Source: Oscillospiraceae bacterium (GTDB taxonomy: Bacteria; Bacillota; Clostridia; Oscillospirales; CAG-382). From it: 48,481 bases of DNA. The notes under the pieces were generated by a model. It did no database searches, was not told the origin of the DNA, and saw only the letters and a program-made list of their open reading frames with translations. The translations under genes were made by a program, and so were the position numbers. This document shows, piece after piece, positions 42,734 to 48,481 of this stretch. Location of the stretch: positions 1-48,481 of the forward strand of contig SVSD01000011.1 in the NCBI GenBank assembly GCA_015064485.1, in the 5' to 3' direction. How positions within the stretch are numbered: position 1 is the first letter of the stretch; every line of letters starts with the position of its first letter.

Positions 42734-43603
42734 ATGAAAATTTCTATGACCACTCTTGAACTTGCGGAAATCTTCGGTCATAACAAAACGATCGATATTT
42801 TTTCAGACGCAGGTTTTGATGCGGTGGATTTTTCTTTTTACAGAAGCAATTATTCGACAGATTCTGTGCCTGACAGCTATTTTACCGAGCTTCGTAAATA
42901 CACAGAAAGCAAAGGGCTCGTTTTCAATCAGGCGCATGCCCCCTTTCCTTCAAGTTATCCGGAAGAAAAAAAGACCGAAGCCGCATTTGTTCAAATAACA
43001 AATTCCCTTAGAAAAGCTTCTTTACTCGGGATTCCTCATATCGTTGTTCACCCTTGCAAACACCTCGAATATGATGATGACGGTATACCTGAAAAGCTTT
43101 TTGAAATGAATATGAAATTTTATAAAAGCCTTATACCCTATTGCGAAGAATACGGTATAAAAGTAGCTCTTGAAAATATGTGGCATAGGACAAGAGGTGT
43201 GTCCCATTCAACTTGTTCAAGACCTGAAGAATTTGTAAAGTATCTCAAAGGACTTTCAAGCGATTGCTTTGTAGGATGCCTTGATATCGGACATACAGAG
43301 CTTGTAAAAGAAAAATCGGATGATTTTATCCGTTATATGGGAAATGAGAATCTCAAATGTCTTCATGTTCATGATGTCGATGGAATCTGCGACAGCCATA
43401 CACTCCCTTATCTCGGTGTGATAAATTGGGAAAAAGTTATGAAAGCTCTTGCGCAGATCGACTACAAAGGCGATCTCACCTTTGAAGCCGGAATGTTCTT
43501 TATGAAAAAGCCGCCCGAGCTTCTCCCCTCCTACGCAAAACTTATGGCAGAAACAGGAAAATTCTTAAGAGCAAGATTTGAATATTACCGTACAAACAAT
43601 TGA
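42734..43603 (+). CDS. Sugar phosphate isomerase/epimerase, TIM barrel
   Basis: A 289-aa protein of the xylose-isomerase-like TIM barrel (AP endonuclease family 2 fold). Metal-binding-type residues appear in order: HIVVHPCKH, VALENMWHR (Glu), CLDIGHTEL (Asp, His), LKCLHVHDVDG (His) and LTFEAGMF (Glu) at the end. The likely reaction is isomerisation or epimerisation of a sugar or inositol derivative; the substrate is unknown. AAGAGGT precedes the ATG. The divergent kinase and nearby sugar transporter suggest a role in carbohydrate use. Confidence 0.85.
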   Translation: MKISMTTLELAEIFGHNKTIDIFSDAGFDAVDFSFYRSNYSTDSVPDSYFTELRKYTESKGLVFNQAHAPFPSSYPEEKKTEAAFVQITNSLRKASLLGIPHIVVHPCKHLEYDDDGIPEKLFEMNMKFYKSLIPYCEEYGIKVALENMWHRTRGVSHSTCSRPEEFVKYLKGLSSDCFVGCLDIGHTELVKEKSDDFIRYMGNENLKCLHVHDVDGICDSHTLPYLGVINWEKVMKALAQIDYKGDLTFEAGMFFMKKPPELLPSYAKLMAETGKFLRARFEYYRTNN

Positions 43604-43609
43604 GTGTTA

Positions 43610-43641
43610 AAAAATCCCCATCTTTCGATGGGGATTTTTTT
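43610..43641 (+). terminator. Terminator of the isomerase gene
   Basis: Perfect 13-bp stem AAAAATCCCCATC/GATGGGGATTTTT (43610-43622 with 43627-43639), TTTC loop, followed by further T. It ends the housekeeping part of the window. Confidence 0.92.
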
Positions 43642-43688
43642 AAGTTGTATTTACTTCCCACGAAGCTTGTTTCAAGTCTTCATTTCTT

Positions 43689-43859
43689 ATACTTTTCATG
43701 ACCTGAAAAAACGCTCGAGCGTGTCCCAAAATCCTTCGTTGTTTTATCAGGAGCTATAAAAGCTCTACTCGATTAACGCAAAATACCATTGTTCGGAAAT
43801 TCGCGAAGCCGACTTTATATAGTCGTACCTCTTCATAATTTCTTCCGACATATCTTCTT
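43689..43859 (-). repeat. 171-bp direct repeat, copy A
   Basis: Identical, by direct comparison, over 171 nt to 44928-45098 (offset 1239). It codes for the last 30 or so residues of an immunity-like protein (ending ISEQWYFALIE), its stop, and a terminator (ACGC/GCGT palindrome 43711-43722 followed by T on the minus strand). Beyond it the two genes diverge, so the identity is recent or maintained by recombination. Confidence 0.95.
43705..43722 (-). terminator. Terminator of the cassette, copy A
   Basis: Palindrome ACGCTCGAGCGT (43711-43722) followed by TTTTTT on the minus strand. The same structure occurs in copy B at 44944-44961. Confidence 0.75.
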
Positions 43860-44217
43860 CGCTGTCGATGTATATAATGTACACATCATATGTTTTTGCC
43901 CAGAAGAAAAATGTATAATCTTTCACATTATAGCCACCAAAAGAATGACTATCAACGCTTCCAAGTCCGTATTTTTTAAAAAAAGCAACTAACTCTTTAA
44001 GTTGAGCTTTCGTTACAAAACCGCTGTTGTTCAACTGGGGTAACGGCGAGGAAAGACAATTTCCTGAAAATTGAAAAAAGTTTTCTTCACCCAAATACCA
44101 CCTTTCATTCAACTTGCCGATAACATCAGTTTCTTCAAGAAGCTTTACCATGTTTTCAAAATCTTCGGTATTTGCTTCAAAAAGCTCCAATACTTCTTCG
44201 TGGCTATCATAGTTCAC
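43765..44217 (-). CDS. N-terminally truncated duplicate of the immunity-like gene
   Basis: A 150-aa acidic open frame, homologous over its whole length to residues from about 52 onward of the intact protein at 45004-45609; both share LELFEANTEDFEN and an identical C-terminus. The N-terminal membrane anchor is missing. Upstream in the same frame, homology continues for about 10-15 codons (SSYD-type residues) before a TAG, so the coding sequence looks cut off and not designed to start at the GTG at 44217, which lacks a ribosome-binding site. Its original start may be the stub at 44786-44902, now separated by another gene. It is either a decayed copy or a cytoplasmic variant. Confidence 0.6.
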   Translation of the reverse strand: MNYDSHEEVLELFEANTEDFENMVKLLEETDVIGKLNERWYLGEENFFQFSGNCLSSPLPQLNNSGFVTKAQLKELVAFFKKYGLGSVDSHSFGGYNVKDYTFFFWAKTYDVYIIYIDSEEDMSEEIMKRYDYIKSASRISEQWYFALIE

Positions 44218-44308
44218 ATCATAACTAGAAAAATAAATATATAAAGACTGTATAATCTAGATGCCAGTCTTCTCCAGTGAAACATCGTGTTAAGTTAGTA
44301 ACAAAAAA

Positions 44309-44749
44309 TTAATCATAATACTTTATTAATTTCTCTATACCTTGTTCAACTCGCTCTTCATCATTCCATGACCAAGGGTCGTCTATTGAATTTAAGATTA
44401 TAAAAGGCTTTTCAGAAGATATGTTTTCAGGAAACATTGTCCAAATATTATAAAGTTTCTTTGTTAATTGGTATAGCATTGTTTTATTCTTATATTGTTC
44501 TTTCAGTTCACTTATTATCATTTTCATAACAGCGTGATAATCTACTGAATTTTGCCTATTGTATAAGTGAATTTTTATTAATTCTATTGTTTTTTCTATG
44601 TTATCAGTACAAAATTGCAGTTCTAAAAGAATATCTTCTTTGTTGTTATCATCGAGAAACGCCTTATTCAGCCATTCTCTATATGTATCAATATCTACAA
44701 ATTCCGTTTTTAACGAAATGTAATAAAAATATAATTCATGTATAAACAT
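44309..44749 (-). CDS. Putative orphan immunity protein, unknown family
   Basis: A 146-aa soluble, mainly helical protein rich in Leu, Ile, Lys and Glu, with no signal peptide or membrane segment. The ATG at 44747-44749 is preferred, with AAAGGA about 9 nt upstream; a TTG at 44770 is also in frame. I do not recognise the family. It has a lower GC content than its neighbours and sits between the two halves of a duplicated immunity gene in a polymorphic toxin locus. An immunity function is inferred from that location only. Confidence 0.55.
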   Translation of the reverse strand: MFIHELYFYYISLKTEFVDIDTYREWLNKAFLDDNNKEDILLELQFCTDNIEKTIELIKIHLYNRQNSVDYHAVMKMIISELKEQYKNKTMLYQLTKKLYNIWTMFPENISSEKPFIILNSIDDPWSWNDEERVEQGIEKLIKYYD

Positions 44750-44785
44750 ATAGCTTATTCCTTTCGTCAAAATTCGACATTCTTA

Positions 44786-44902
44786 CTAAAAATAAACAAT
44801 GATAGATGCAAAAACAAAAATACAACAACCACCAAGCACAACAATCATTCTTTTAAGGAAATGTGCGATTGATGCCCGGTTTGGCATCCGGATAATCTTC
44901 AT
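44786..44902 (-). pseudogene. Stub of an immunity gene (38 codons)
   Basis: Encodes MKIIRMPNRASIAHFLK, nearly identical to the N-terminus of the intact immunity-like protein, followed by a different hydrophobic segment (IVVLGGCCIFVFASIIVYF) and a stop. A good AAAGGTG ribosome-binding site lies 6 nt upstream. It looks like the front end of the duplicated immunity gene whose rear end is at 43765-44217. It could still be made as a small membrane peptide. Confidence 0.5.
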
Positions 44903-44906
44903 AATA
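44851..44906 (-). repeat. 56-bp toxin-tail/immunity-start repeat, copy 2
   Basis: Matches 45558-45613 with two adjacent mismatches (offset 707). In one frame it reads as the toxin C-terminus (DYPDAKPGINRTFP then stop); in another it reads as the immunity N-terminus. Here the rest of the toxin is missing, so this is a scar of a toxin-immunity junction. Confidence 0.9.
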
Positions 44907-44927
44907 TACACCTTTCTTTGCTTTGCC

Positions 44928-45098
44928 ATACTTTTCATGACCTGAAAAAACGCTCGAGCGTGTCCCAAAATCCTTCGTTGTTTTATCAGGAGCTATAAAA
45001 GCTCTACTCGATTAACGCAAAATACCATTGTTCGGAAATTCGCGAAGCCGACTTTATATAGTCGTACCTCTTCATAATTTCTTCCGACATATCTTCTT
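44928..45098 (-). repeat. 171-bp direct repeat, copy B
   Basis: Same 171 nt as 43689-43859. It holds the C-terminal end, stop codon and terminator (44944-44961) of the intact immunity-like gene. Confidence 0.95.
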
Positions 45099-45609
45099 TA
45101 CTATCAATGTATATAATGTACACATCATATGTATTTGTCCAGAAATGAAACATATACCCCGGCACATTGGGTTCGTAAAGACCAACATAGTCGATATCAT
45201 CAGGCCTGTGTTCTTCAAAAAAAGCCACAATTACATCAAGCTGTTCTTTTGTTACAAATCCGCTGTGTTTCAATTGACTTAACGGATTTGAAAGTCCATT
45301 CCCTGAAGGTTGCCAAAAATTTTCTTCGCAAAGAAGCCATCTTTCGTAAAGCTTTGCCAAAACATCGGTTTCGTCAAGAAGCTTTACCACATTTTCAAAA
45401 TCTTCGGTATTTGCTTCAAAAAGCTCCAATACTACTTCATGGCTTTCATATCTCACATCGTCATATGAGAAATGTGTTGTATAAATATCATACAGATAAA
45501 CACTTACATATGCAACAGGTCCTATAATAACTCCGCAAAGAATAATTGCAAATAAGATTTTAAGGAAGCGTGCGATTGATGCCCGGTTTGGCATCCGGAT
45601 AATCTTCAT
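45004..45609 (-). CDS. Putative membrane-anchored immunity protein
   Basis: A 201-aa protein with a basic N-terminus, one membrane helix (about 15-42) and an acidic soluble domain (ESHEVVLELFEANTEDFEN; DVYIIYIDSKEDMSEE; ISEQWYFALIE). The family is not recognised. Its start overlaps the end of the toxin-tip gene by 50 nt in a different frame, the usual arrangement of a toxin with its immunity gene, so it probably neutralises the type-44-like domain. The anchor suggests action at the membrane. A second, broken copy lies downstream. Confidence 0.62.
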   Translation of the reverse strand: MKIIRMPNRASIARFLKILFAIILCGVIIGPVAYVSVYLYDIYTTHFSYDDVRYESHEVVLELFEANTEDFENVVKLLDETDVLAKLYERWLLCEENFWQPSGNGLSNPLSQLKHSGFVTKEQLDVIVAFFEEHRPDDIDYVGLYEPNVPGYMFHFWTNTYDVYIIYIDSKEDMSEEIMKRYDYIKSASRISEQWYFALIE

Positions 45610-45613
45610 AATA
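45558..45613 (-). repeat. 56-bp toxin-tail/immunity-start repeat, copy 1
   Basis: Dual-coding junction: the toxin's last 16 codons (ending INRTLP) and the immunity protein's first 17 codons (MKIIRMPNRASIARFLK) share it in two frames. It matches 44851-44906 except at two adjacent bases. Confidence 0.9.
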
Positions 45614-46822
45614 CATCTGTATTCCTTTCTTTACAAAATCATGGTCTTCTGGTCTGTCTCCATAGTTGTTTTCTGGATCATATGCTTTGCCCTTAAAAAT
45701 AGCGTCGTACCAATTCTGAGCCACACCTGCACCCCAGAATAATGTTAGTTCGCCCAATCCCATTGCACTGCCAAGATAGCCATAGGTGATGTTCCCTAAA
45801 TCTTCTCTTGATACAAGTTCACCTGCAAACAAAAATTTCTCCGAGTCATTTTTGTTGGAGTAATATGGAAGTTTTACATCGCCAAATTGCATTTTCCACG
45901 AATTAGCTCTTTTTATATCCCAAGGTGCTTCATGAGTAACTTGCTGGTAGAAAAACAACAATTTACTCAACACAGCTCCTTGATATTCGCCGTTTGTATA
46001 ATGCTTATCATATAAGTTTTTAGGGGTTGACTTATCTACAAAATCTTCATAAGACTCAACTCTATGTTTTTCAAATTCAGGCAAAACCTCTTTAATCCTA
46101 TTCATAACAACATCAGTATAGTCGTAATAGTATTTCCCGTCTTTTTCTGATATCTTCAATCCCGCTTTTCTATCGGCATCTGTTATCTCTTTGTTAAGAT
46201 ACTCATATGCATTGCCTTTTGCTGCAGACTTTTCCGTTTTCAAGTAATCAGCTTTGACCCAACCCACTTTATCATTATATTTGACTTTTGCCCATTCAGT
46301 GTCATCCACTTTCTTTTTTTCACCCAAAAGCAATACTTCATCTCCGAGTGATAAAAGGGCAACATTTTCTGACTCTGTTGTTGCATCTGTGTAAAATCTC
46401 AGCCCGTCTTCTCCGGCATATCTTGCCGCTCCCGCTTCCGAGCGGACATTCAAACCAATATCAGCATTGACATATCTTTTATTGCTTTCAGTTGTTTGCG
46501 TTTGTGGGCTGATTCCCTCCGCCAAGCTCACCCCCGCATCCTCCGTATAAGCAAGTTTCCTTGCCGCGTTTGCCGCCTCATAATTTCCTGAAAAAGCGGC
46601 GGTGTAAAAGGTTGCAAGGCCTGGTTTCAAATACGGAAGGTTTTCAAATGTCCTTCGATTCAACGGGTTTGCGTTCTTGTTTTTTTCGATAACGCTTTCG
46701 GCAAGCGGGATATTCTTTTCAATCTCTTTTTCATCGATACTTCCGAACAAATCCTTGTTTTTGGCGTTCGGGAACAGCTTCGAATAAGCCGATTGAACCG
46801 TTTGTTTGGCCGAAGCACTCAA
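45560..46822 (-). CDS. Displaced polymorphic toxin tip, type-44-like, with SH3 domain
   Basis: A 420-aa open frame. Residues 19-93 match the stalk region of the toxin at 47628-48481 (about two thirds identical by eye; KNKDLF, IEKNIP, AANAARKLAYTE). Residues about 115-195 are a bacterial SH3 domain (NADIGLNVRSEAG ... WAKVKYNDKVGWVKADYL). The C-terminal 170 residues resemble polymorphic toxin type 44 (FFYQQVTHEAPWDIKR; LVSREDLGNITYGYLGSAMG; NNYGDRPEDHDFVKKGIQMYY). The only plausible start is a TTG at 46822 without a good ribosome-binding site, so it looks like a tip cut off from a longer toxin, possibly an orphan cassette. A consensus promoter lies just upstream. The toxic activity cannot be assigned by reading. 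Confidence 0.72.
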   Translation of the reverse strand: MSASAKQTVQSAYSKLFPNAKNKDLFGSIDEKEIEKNIPLAESVIEKNKNANPLNRRTFENLPYLKPGLATFYTAAFSGNYEAANAARKLAYTEDAGVSLAEGISPQTQTTESNKRYVNADIGLNVRSEAGAARYAGEDGLRFYTDATTESENVALLSLGDEVLLLGEKKKVDDTEWAKVKYNDKVGWVKADYLKTEKSAAKGNAYEYLNKEITDADRKAGLKISEKDGKYYYDYTDVVMNRIKEVLPEFEKHRVESYEDFVDKSTPKNLYDKHYTNGEYQGAVLSKLLFFYQQVTHEAPWDIKRANSWKMQFGDVKLPYYSNKNDSEKFLFAGELVSREDLGNITYGYLGSAMGLGELTLFWGAGVAQNWYDAIFKGKAYDPENNYGDRPEDHDFVKKGIQMYYEDYPDAKPGINRTLP

Positions 46823-46840
46823 TCCGAAATATGTACACCT

Positions 46841-46869
46841 TCATTATACAGTACACATTTTTTGTTGTC
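46841..46869 (-). promoter_or_regulatory. Consensus promoter before the displaced toxin tip
   Basis: On the minus strand: perfect TTGACA (46864-46869), 17-nt spacer and TATAAT (46841-46846). Start would be near 46834, only about 12 nt before the TTG, downstream of the GAAGGTG that could serve as ribosome-binding site. Strong transcription with poor initiation of the toxin fragment is therefore expected, with the immunity genes downstream benefiting. Confidence 0.78.
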
Positions 46870-46884
46870 AACAAATTTAGAATT

Positions 46885-46924
46885 AACCCCCGCAGTAAGT
46901 CTAGTGGCTTACTGTGGGGGCTTT
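46885..46924. terminator. Hairpin/terminator between cassettes
   Basis: Stem CCCCCGCAGTAAG/CTTACTGTGGGGG (46885-46897 with 46906-46918, one G-T pair) with an 8-nt loop. CTTTTTAG follows on the plus strand; on the minus strand it follows the metallophosphoesterase gene but lacks a clear T run. Confidence 0.65.
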
Positions 46925-46934
46925 TTAGTTGATT

Positions 46935-47609
46935 TTATACTTTGTAAATTAAATTAAAAACGGCAATATATTTATTATCAATACTTTTATCCTGATGATA
47001 ATGCCCGAAAAACCATTTTTCACAAGATATATTGTTTTTTATCTTCTCCAGAAATTCTGTAAGTTCATTGATTTCATATGTCGGAGCAATTTCTGTTTGA
47101 ACAGATGCAGGTGCTGAATGCGTTACCACATAATTACACGAAAAACCATTCTTTTCAAGATTCATTTCAGCATTGAAATATTGCTCTTCGGTGGGCATTT
47201 CTTCTTTCCACCAATTTTTGCCTTCTTTGCGATGTTCTTTATCGTGTGAACTCGCTCCGCCAAACACAAAGAACTTCTTCCCGTCGATGTCATATAATTC
47301 ACCTCTCAACAGATGATATATCCCATCATCAACCTTGTGTGCAATACTGCCGCCAAATCTCACTGTCGGGAGATTATAAAGCATTTCAAAATTTTCGTGA
47401 TTTCCATCAACGAAAAGTGTCGTGAAATTTTTGTTTTTAAGCCACTTTATCCAGTATTTTTCTTCATTACTGCCATCCCACACACCGCCAAAATCACCGC
47501 ATATTATAACATAATCATTTTTGGTCATTTCTTTTTGTTCCGGGAAACGCTTTGTGGAAAGCTTCCCGATATCAACCGGAATATGTGTATCGCCTGTAAT
47601 ATATATCAC
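46935..47609 (-). CDS. Metallophosphoesterase in immunity position
   Basis: A 224-aa calcineurin-like phosphoesterase with all the dinuclear metal motifs in order: GDTH (6-9), GDFGG (38-42), GNHE (69-72), THSAP (163-167) and GHYHQD (202-207). Family members hydrolyse phosphomono-, phosphodi- or nucleotide esters; the substrate is unknown. The start is a GTG at 47607-47609 with GGGGG 7 nt upstream. It begins 18 nt after the stop of the ParB-like toxin gene, where an immunity gene is expected, so it may protect against that toxin, perhaps by removing a phosphate-linked modification. That is inference from position. Confidence 0.88.
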   Translation of the reverse strand: MIYITGDTHIPVDIGKLSTKRFPEQKEMTKNDYVIICGDFGGVWDGSNEEKYWIKWLKNKNFTTLFVDGNHENFEMLYNLPTVRFGGSIAHKVDDGIYHLLRGELYDIDGKKFFVFGGASSHDKEHRKEGKNWWKEEMPTEEQYFNAEMNLEKNGFSCNYVVTHSAPASVQTEIAPTYEINELTEFLEKIKNNISCEKWFFGHYHQDKSIDNKYIAVFNLIYKV

Positions 47610-47627
47610 AATATATCCCCCTTTTGT

Positions 47628-48481
47628 TTAATCAAACCAAAGCAAATCTTCAATTGTCTTGTATCCTTTATACGGCAAAGTAACCTTTTCTGCAGGAATT
47701 TCATCTAACCCAAGCTGCGTTGCTGCCCTTAATCTGTGGTGTCCGTCAACAACATACTTTATACCATCATGCTCAACAAACTTGATGGGCTCAACAATCC
47801 CATTTTTTCTTATACTTTCGACAAGATTATCATATTGTTTTTCGCTCAATGTAAGTTTATGAGTTTGTGTCAGCTTTGATGGCGATAACAATTTCACGCC
47901 ATTTGCAGCATCTATCGCATTATCTGCCATCTTCGCCGCATCGGCTGCTTTGCCTGCAGCCTTCGCTGTATCAATTATCTTGTCTGCAGTTTTGGCAAGT
48001 TTTGCAGTATCGGCAATTTCTCCGACAACGGGTATTGCTCCAAGAGCACTAAGTCCTGCTGAGATATAGTCCCCTCTTATGAGGTCAACGGGGATTGATG
48101 CCAAGTCCGCAATTGTATCAACACCGGGGATAAGTGATGCGATAGCCAATATGTCGCTTGCCGCATCCCAGCCGTTATATTTTGACTCTTCTTTTTTCGC
48201 TGTACTTTCCCTTCGTTTTGGCAAATCTTCATCTGTACTTATTGGCTGAGATACTTCCGTATAAGCAAGTTTTCTTGCCGCATTTGCCGCATTATGATTC
48301 CCCGATTCTGCGGCGGCATAAAACATTGTAAGCCCATCTGTTATGTAGGGAAGCTTTTTAAATGTGCTTCGGTTTATCGGGCTTGAAGAAAGATTCTTTT
48401 GTACAACACTTTGCGCTGTCGGAATATTCTTTTCAATCGTCCCGACATCTATATCTTTAAAAAGATCCTTATTTTTGGATT
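47628..48481 (-). CDS. Polymorphic toxin C-terminal part with ParB-like tip (partial)
   Basis: The open frame runs off the right edge, so only the last 283 residues are seen. Residues 1-75 form a stalk module also found in the displaced toxin tip (KNKDLF, IEKNIP, SGNHNAANAARKLAYTE). Residues about 90-180 form a hydrophobic pre-toxin segment (LIPGVDTIADLASIPVDLI; GDYISAGLSALGAIPVVGEI) typical of the region before nuclease-type tips. The last 80 residues resemble the ParB/sulfiredoxin fold (VESIRKNGIVEPIKFVEHDG; VVDGHHRLRAATQLGLDEIP with DGHHR at 245-249). Such folds include nucleases, CTPases and a serine kinase. The N-terminal secretion and adhesion parts lie outside the window. Confidence 0.78.
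   Translation of the reverse strand, partial: SKNKDLFKDIDVGTIEKNIPTAQSVVQKNLSSSPINRSTFKKLPYITDGLTMFYAAAESGNHNAANAARKLAYTEVSQPISTDEDLPKRRESTAKKEESKYNGWDAASDILAIASLIPGVDTIADLASIPVDLIRGDYISAGLSALGAIPVVGEIADTAKLAKTADKIIDTAKAAGKAADAAKMADNAIDAANGVKLLSPSKLTQTHKLTLSEKQYDNLVESIRKNGIVEPIKFVEHDGIKYVVDGHHRLRAATQLGLDEIPAEKVTLPYKGYKTIEDLLWFD

Noticed and set aside
43689-45098. Insertion sequence flanked by the 171-bp repeats
   Set aside because: No transposase and no terminal inverted repeats; the repeat is the end of a gene plus its terminator, so duplication explains it better.
1-48481. CRISPR array or intact IS element
   Set aside because: No set of regularly spaced short repeats and no transposase-like protein was seen on either strand.

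Overview
The window looks like a chromosomal piece of a low-GC, spore-forming member of the Clostridia, probably an uncultured gut-type lineage. The signs are a germination protease (gpr), the SpoIIP hydrolase, a YlmC/YmxH-type PRC-barrel protein, HPr kinase, an mraZ-led division cluster, a class 1B dihydroorotate dehydrogenase with PyrK, and sigma-A promoters of the TTGACA-17-TATAAT type. Gene order and families support the class; the species cannot be named from sequence reading alone.

Layout. 1-310: promoter and leader, on the minus strand, of what is probably an rRNA operon lying off the left edge. 312-7235: DUF421/DUF4363 pair, rpsT, gpr, spoIIP with a small membrane protein, a DUF4364-like gene with a membrane-anchored partner, and a RodA-type SEDS protein. 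7295-12688: an aspartate-aminotransferase-like enzyme, asnS, a ROK glucokinase and hprK on the minus strand, then rpmB on the plus strand. 12790-13110: an unexplained structured insert between two terminators. 13169-23424 (minus): a slimmed-down dcw cluster, mraZ-rsmH-ftsL-ftsI/spoVD-mraY-ftsW-murG-divIB-ftsZ, without any mur ligase gene or ftsA. MraZ-box-like repeats lie just downstream of its promoter. 23724-24146: ylmC/ymxH and tRNA-Leu(CAG). 24522-33330: a complete pyrimidine operon pyrC-carB-pyrK-pyrD-pyrF-pyrE-pyrB-pyrI without carA or a PyrR attenuator. 33434-33600: a candidate small RNA with its own promoter and terminator. 33685-43603: trmO, a PAP2-like membrane protein, sortase B, a CUT1-type sugar ABC transporter (ATPase, two permeases, binding protein), an acidic repeat-tailed lipoprotein, a PfkB-type sugar-phosphate kinase and a TIM-barrel sugar isomerase.

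The right end (43690-48481, minus strand) is the most unusual region: a polymorphic-toxin locus. Reading from the right edge there is the C-terminal part of a large toxin with a ParB/sulfiredoxin-like tip. Next to it, in the immunity-gene position, is a metallophosphoesterase. After that comes a displaced type-44-like toxin tip with a remnant of the shared stalk and its own consensus promoter, then a membrane immunity candidate, and then a broken duplicate of that immunity cassette split around an unrelated 146-aa gene. A 171-bp exact direct repeat and a 56-bp near-exact repeat (dual-coding for toxin tail and immunity start) tie the cassettes together and suggest growth by recombination. 

Functionally, the left and central parts are core growth functions: wall synthesis and division, ribosomal proteins, sporulation, pyrimidine synthesis. 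The right third moves to sugar uptake and interbacterial competition.
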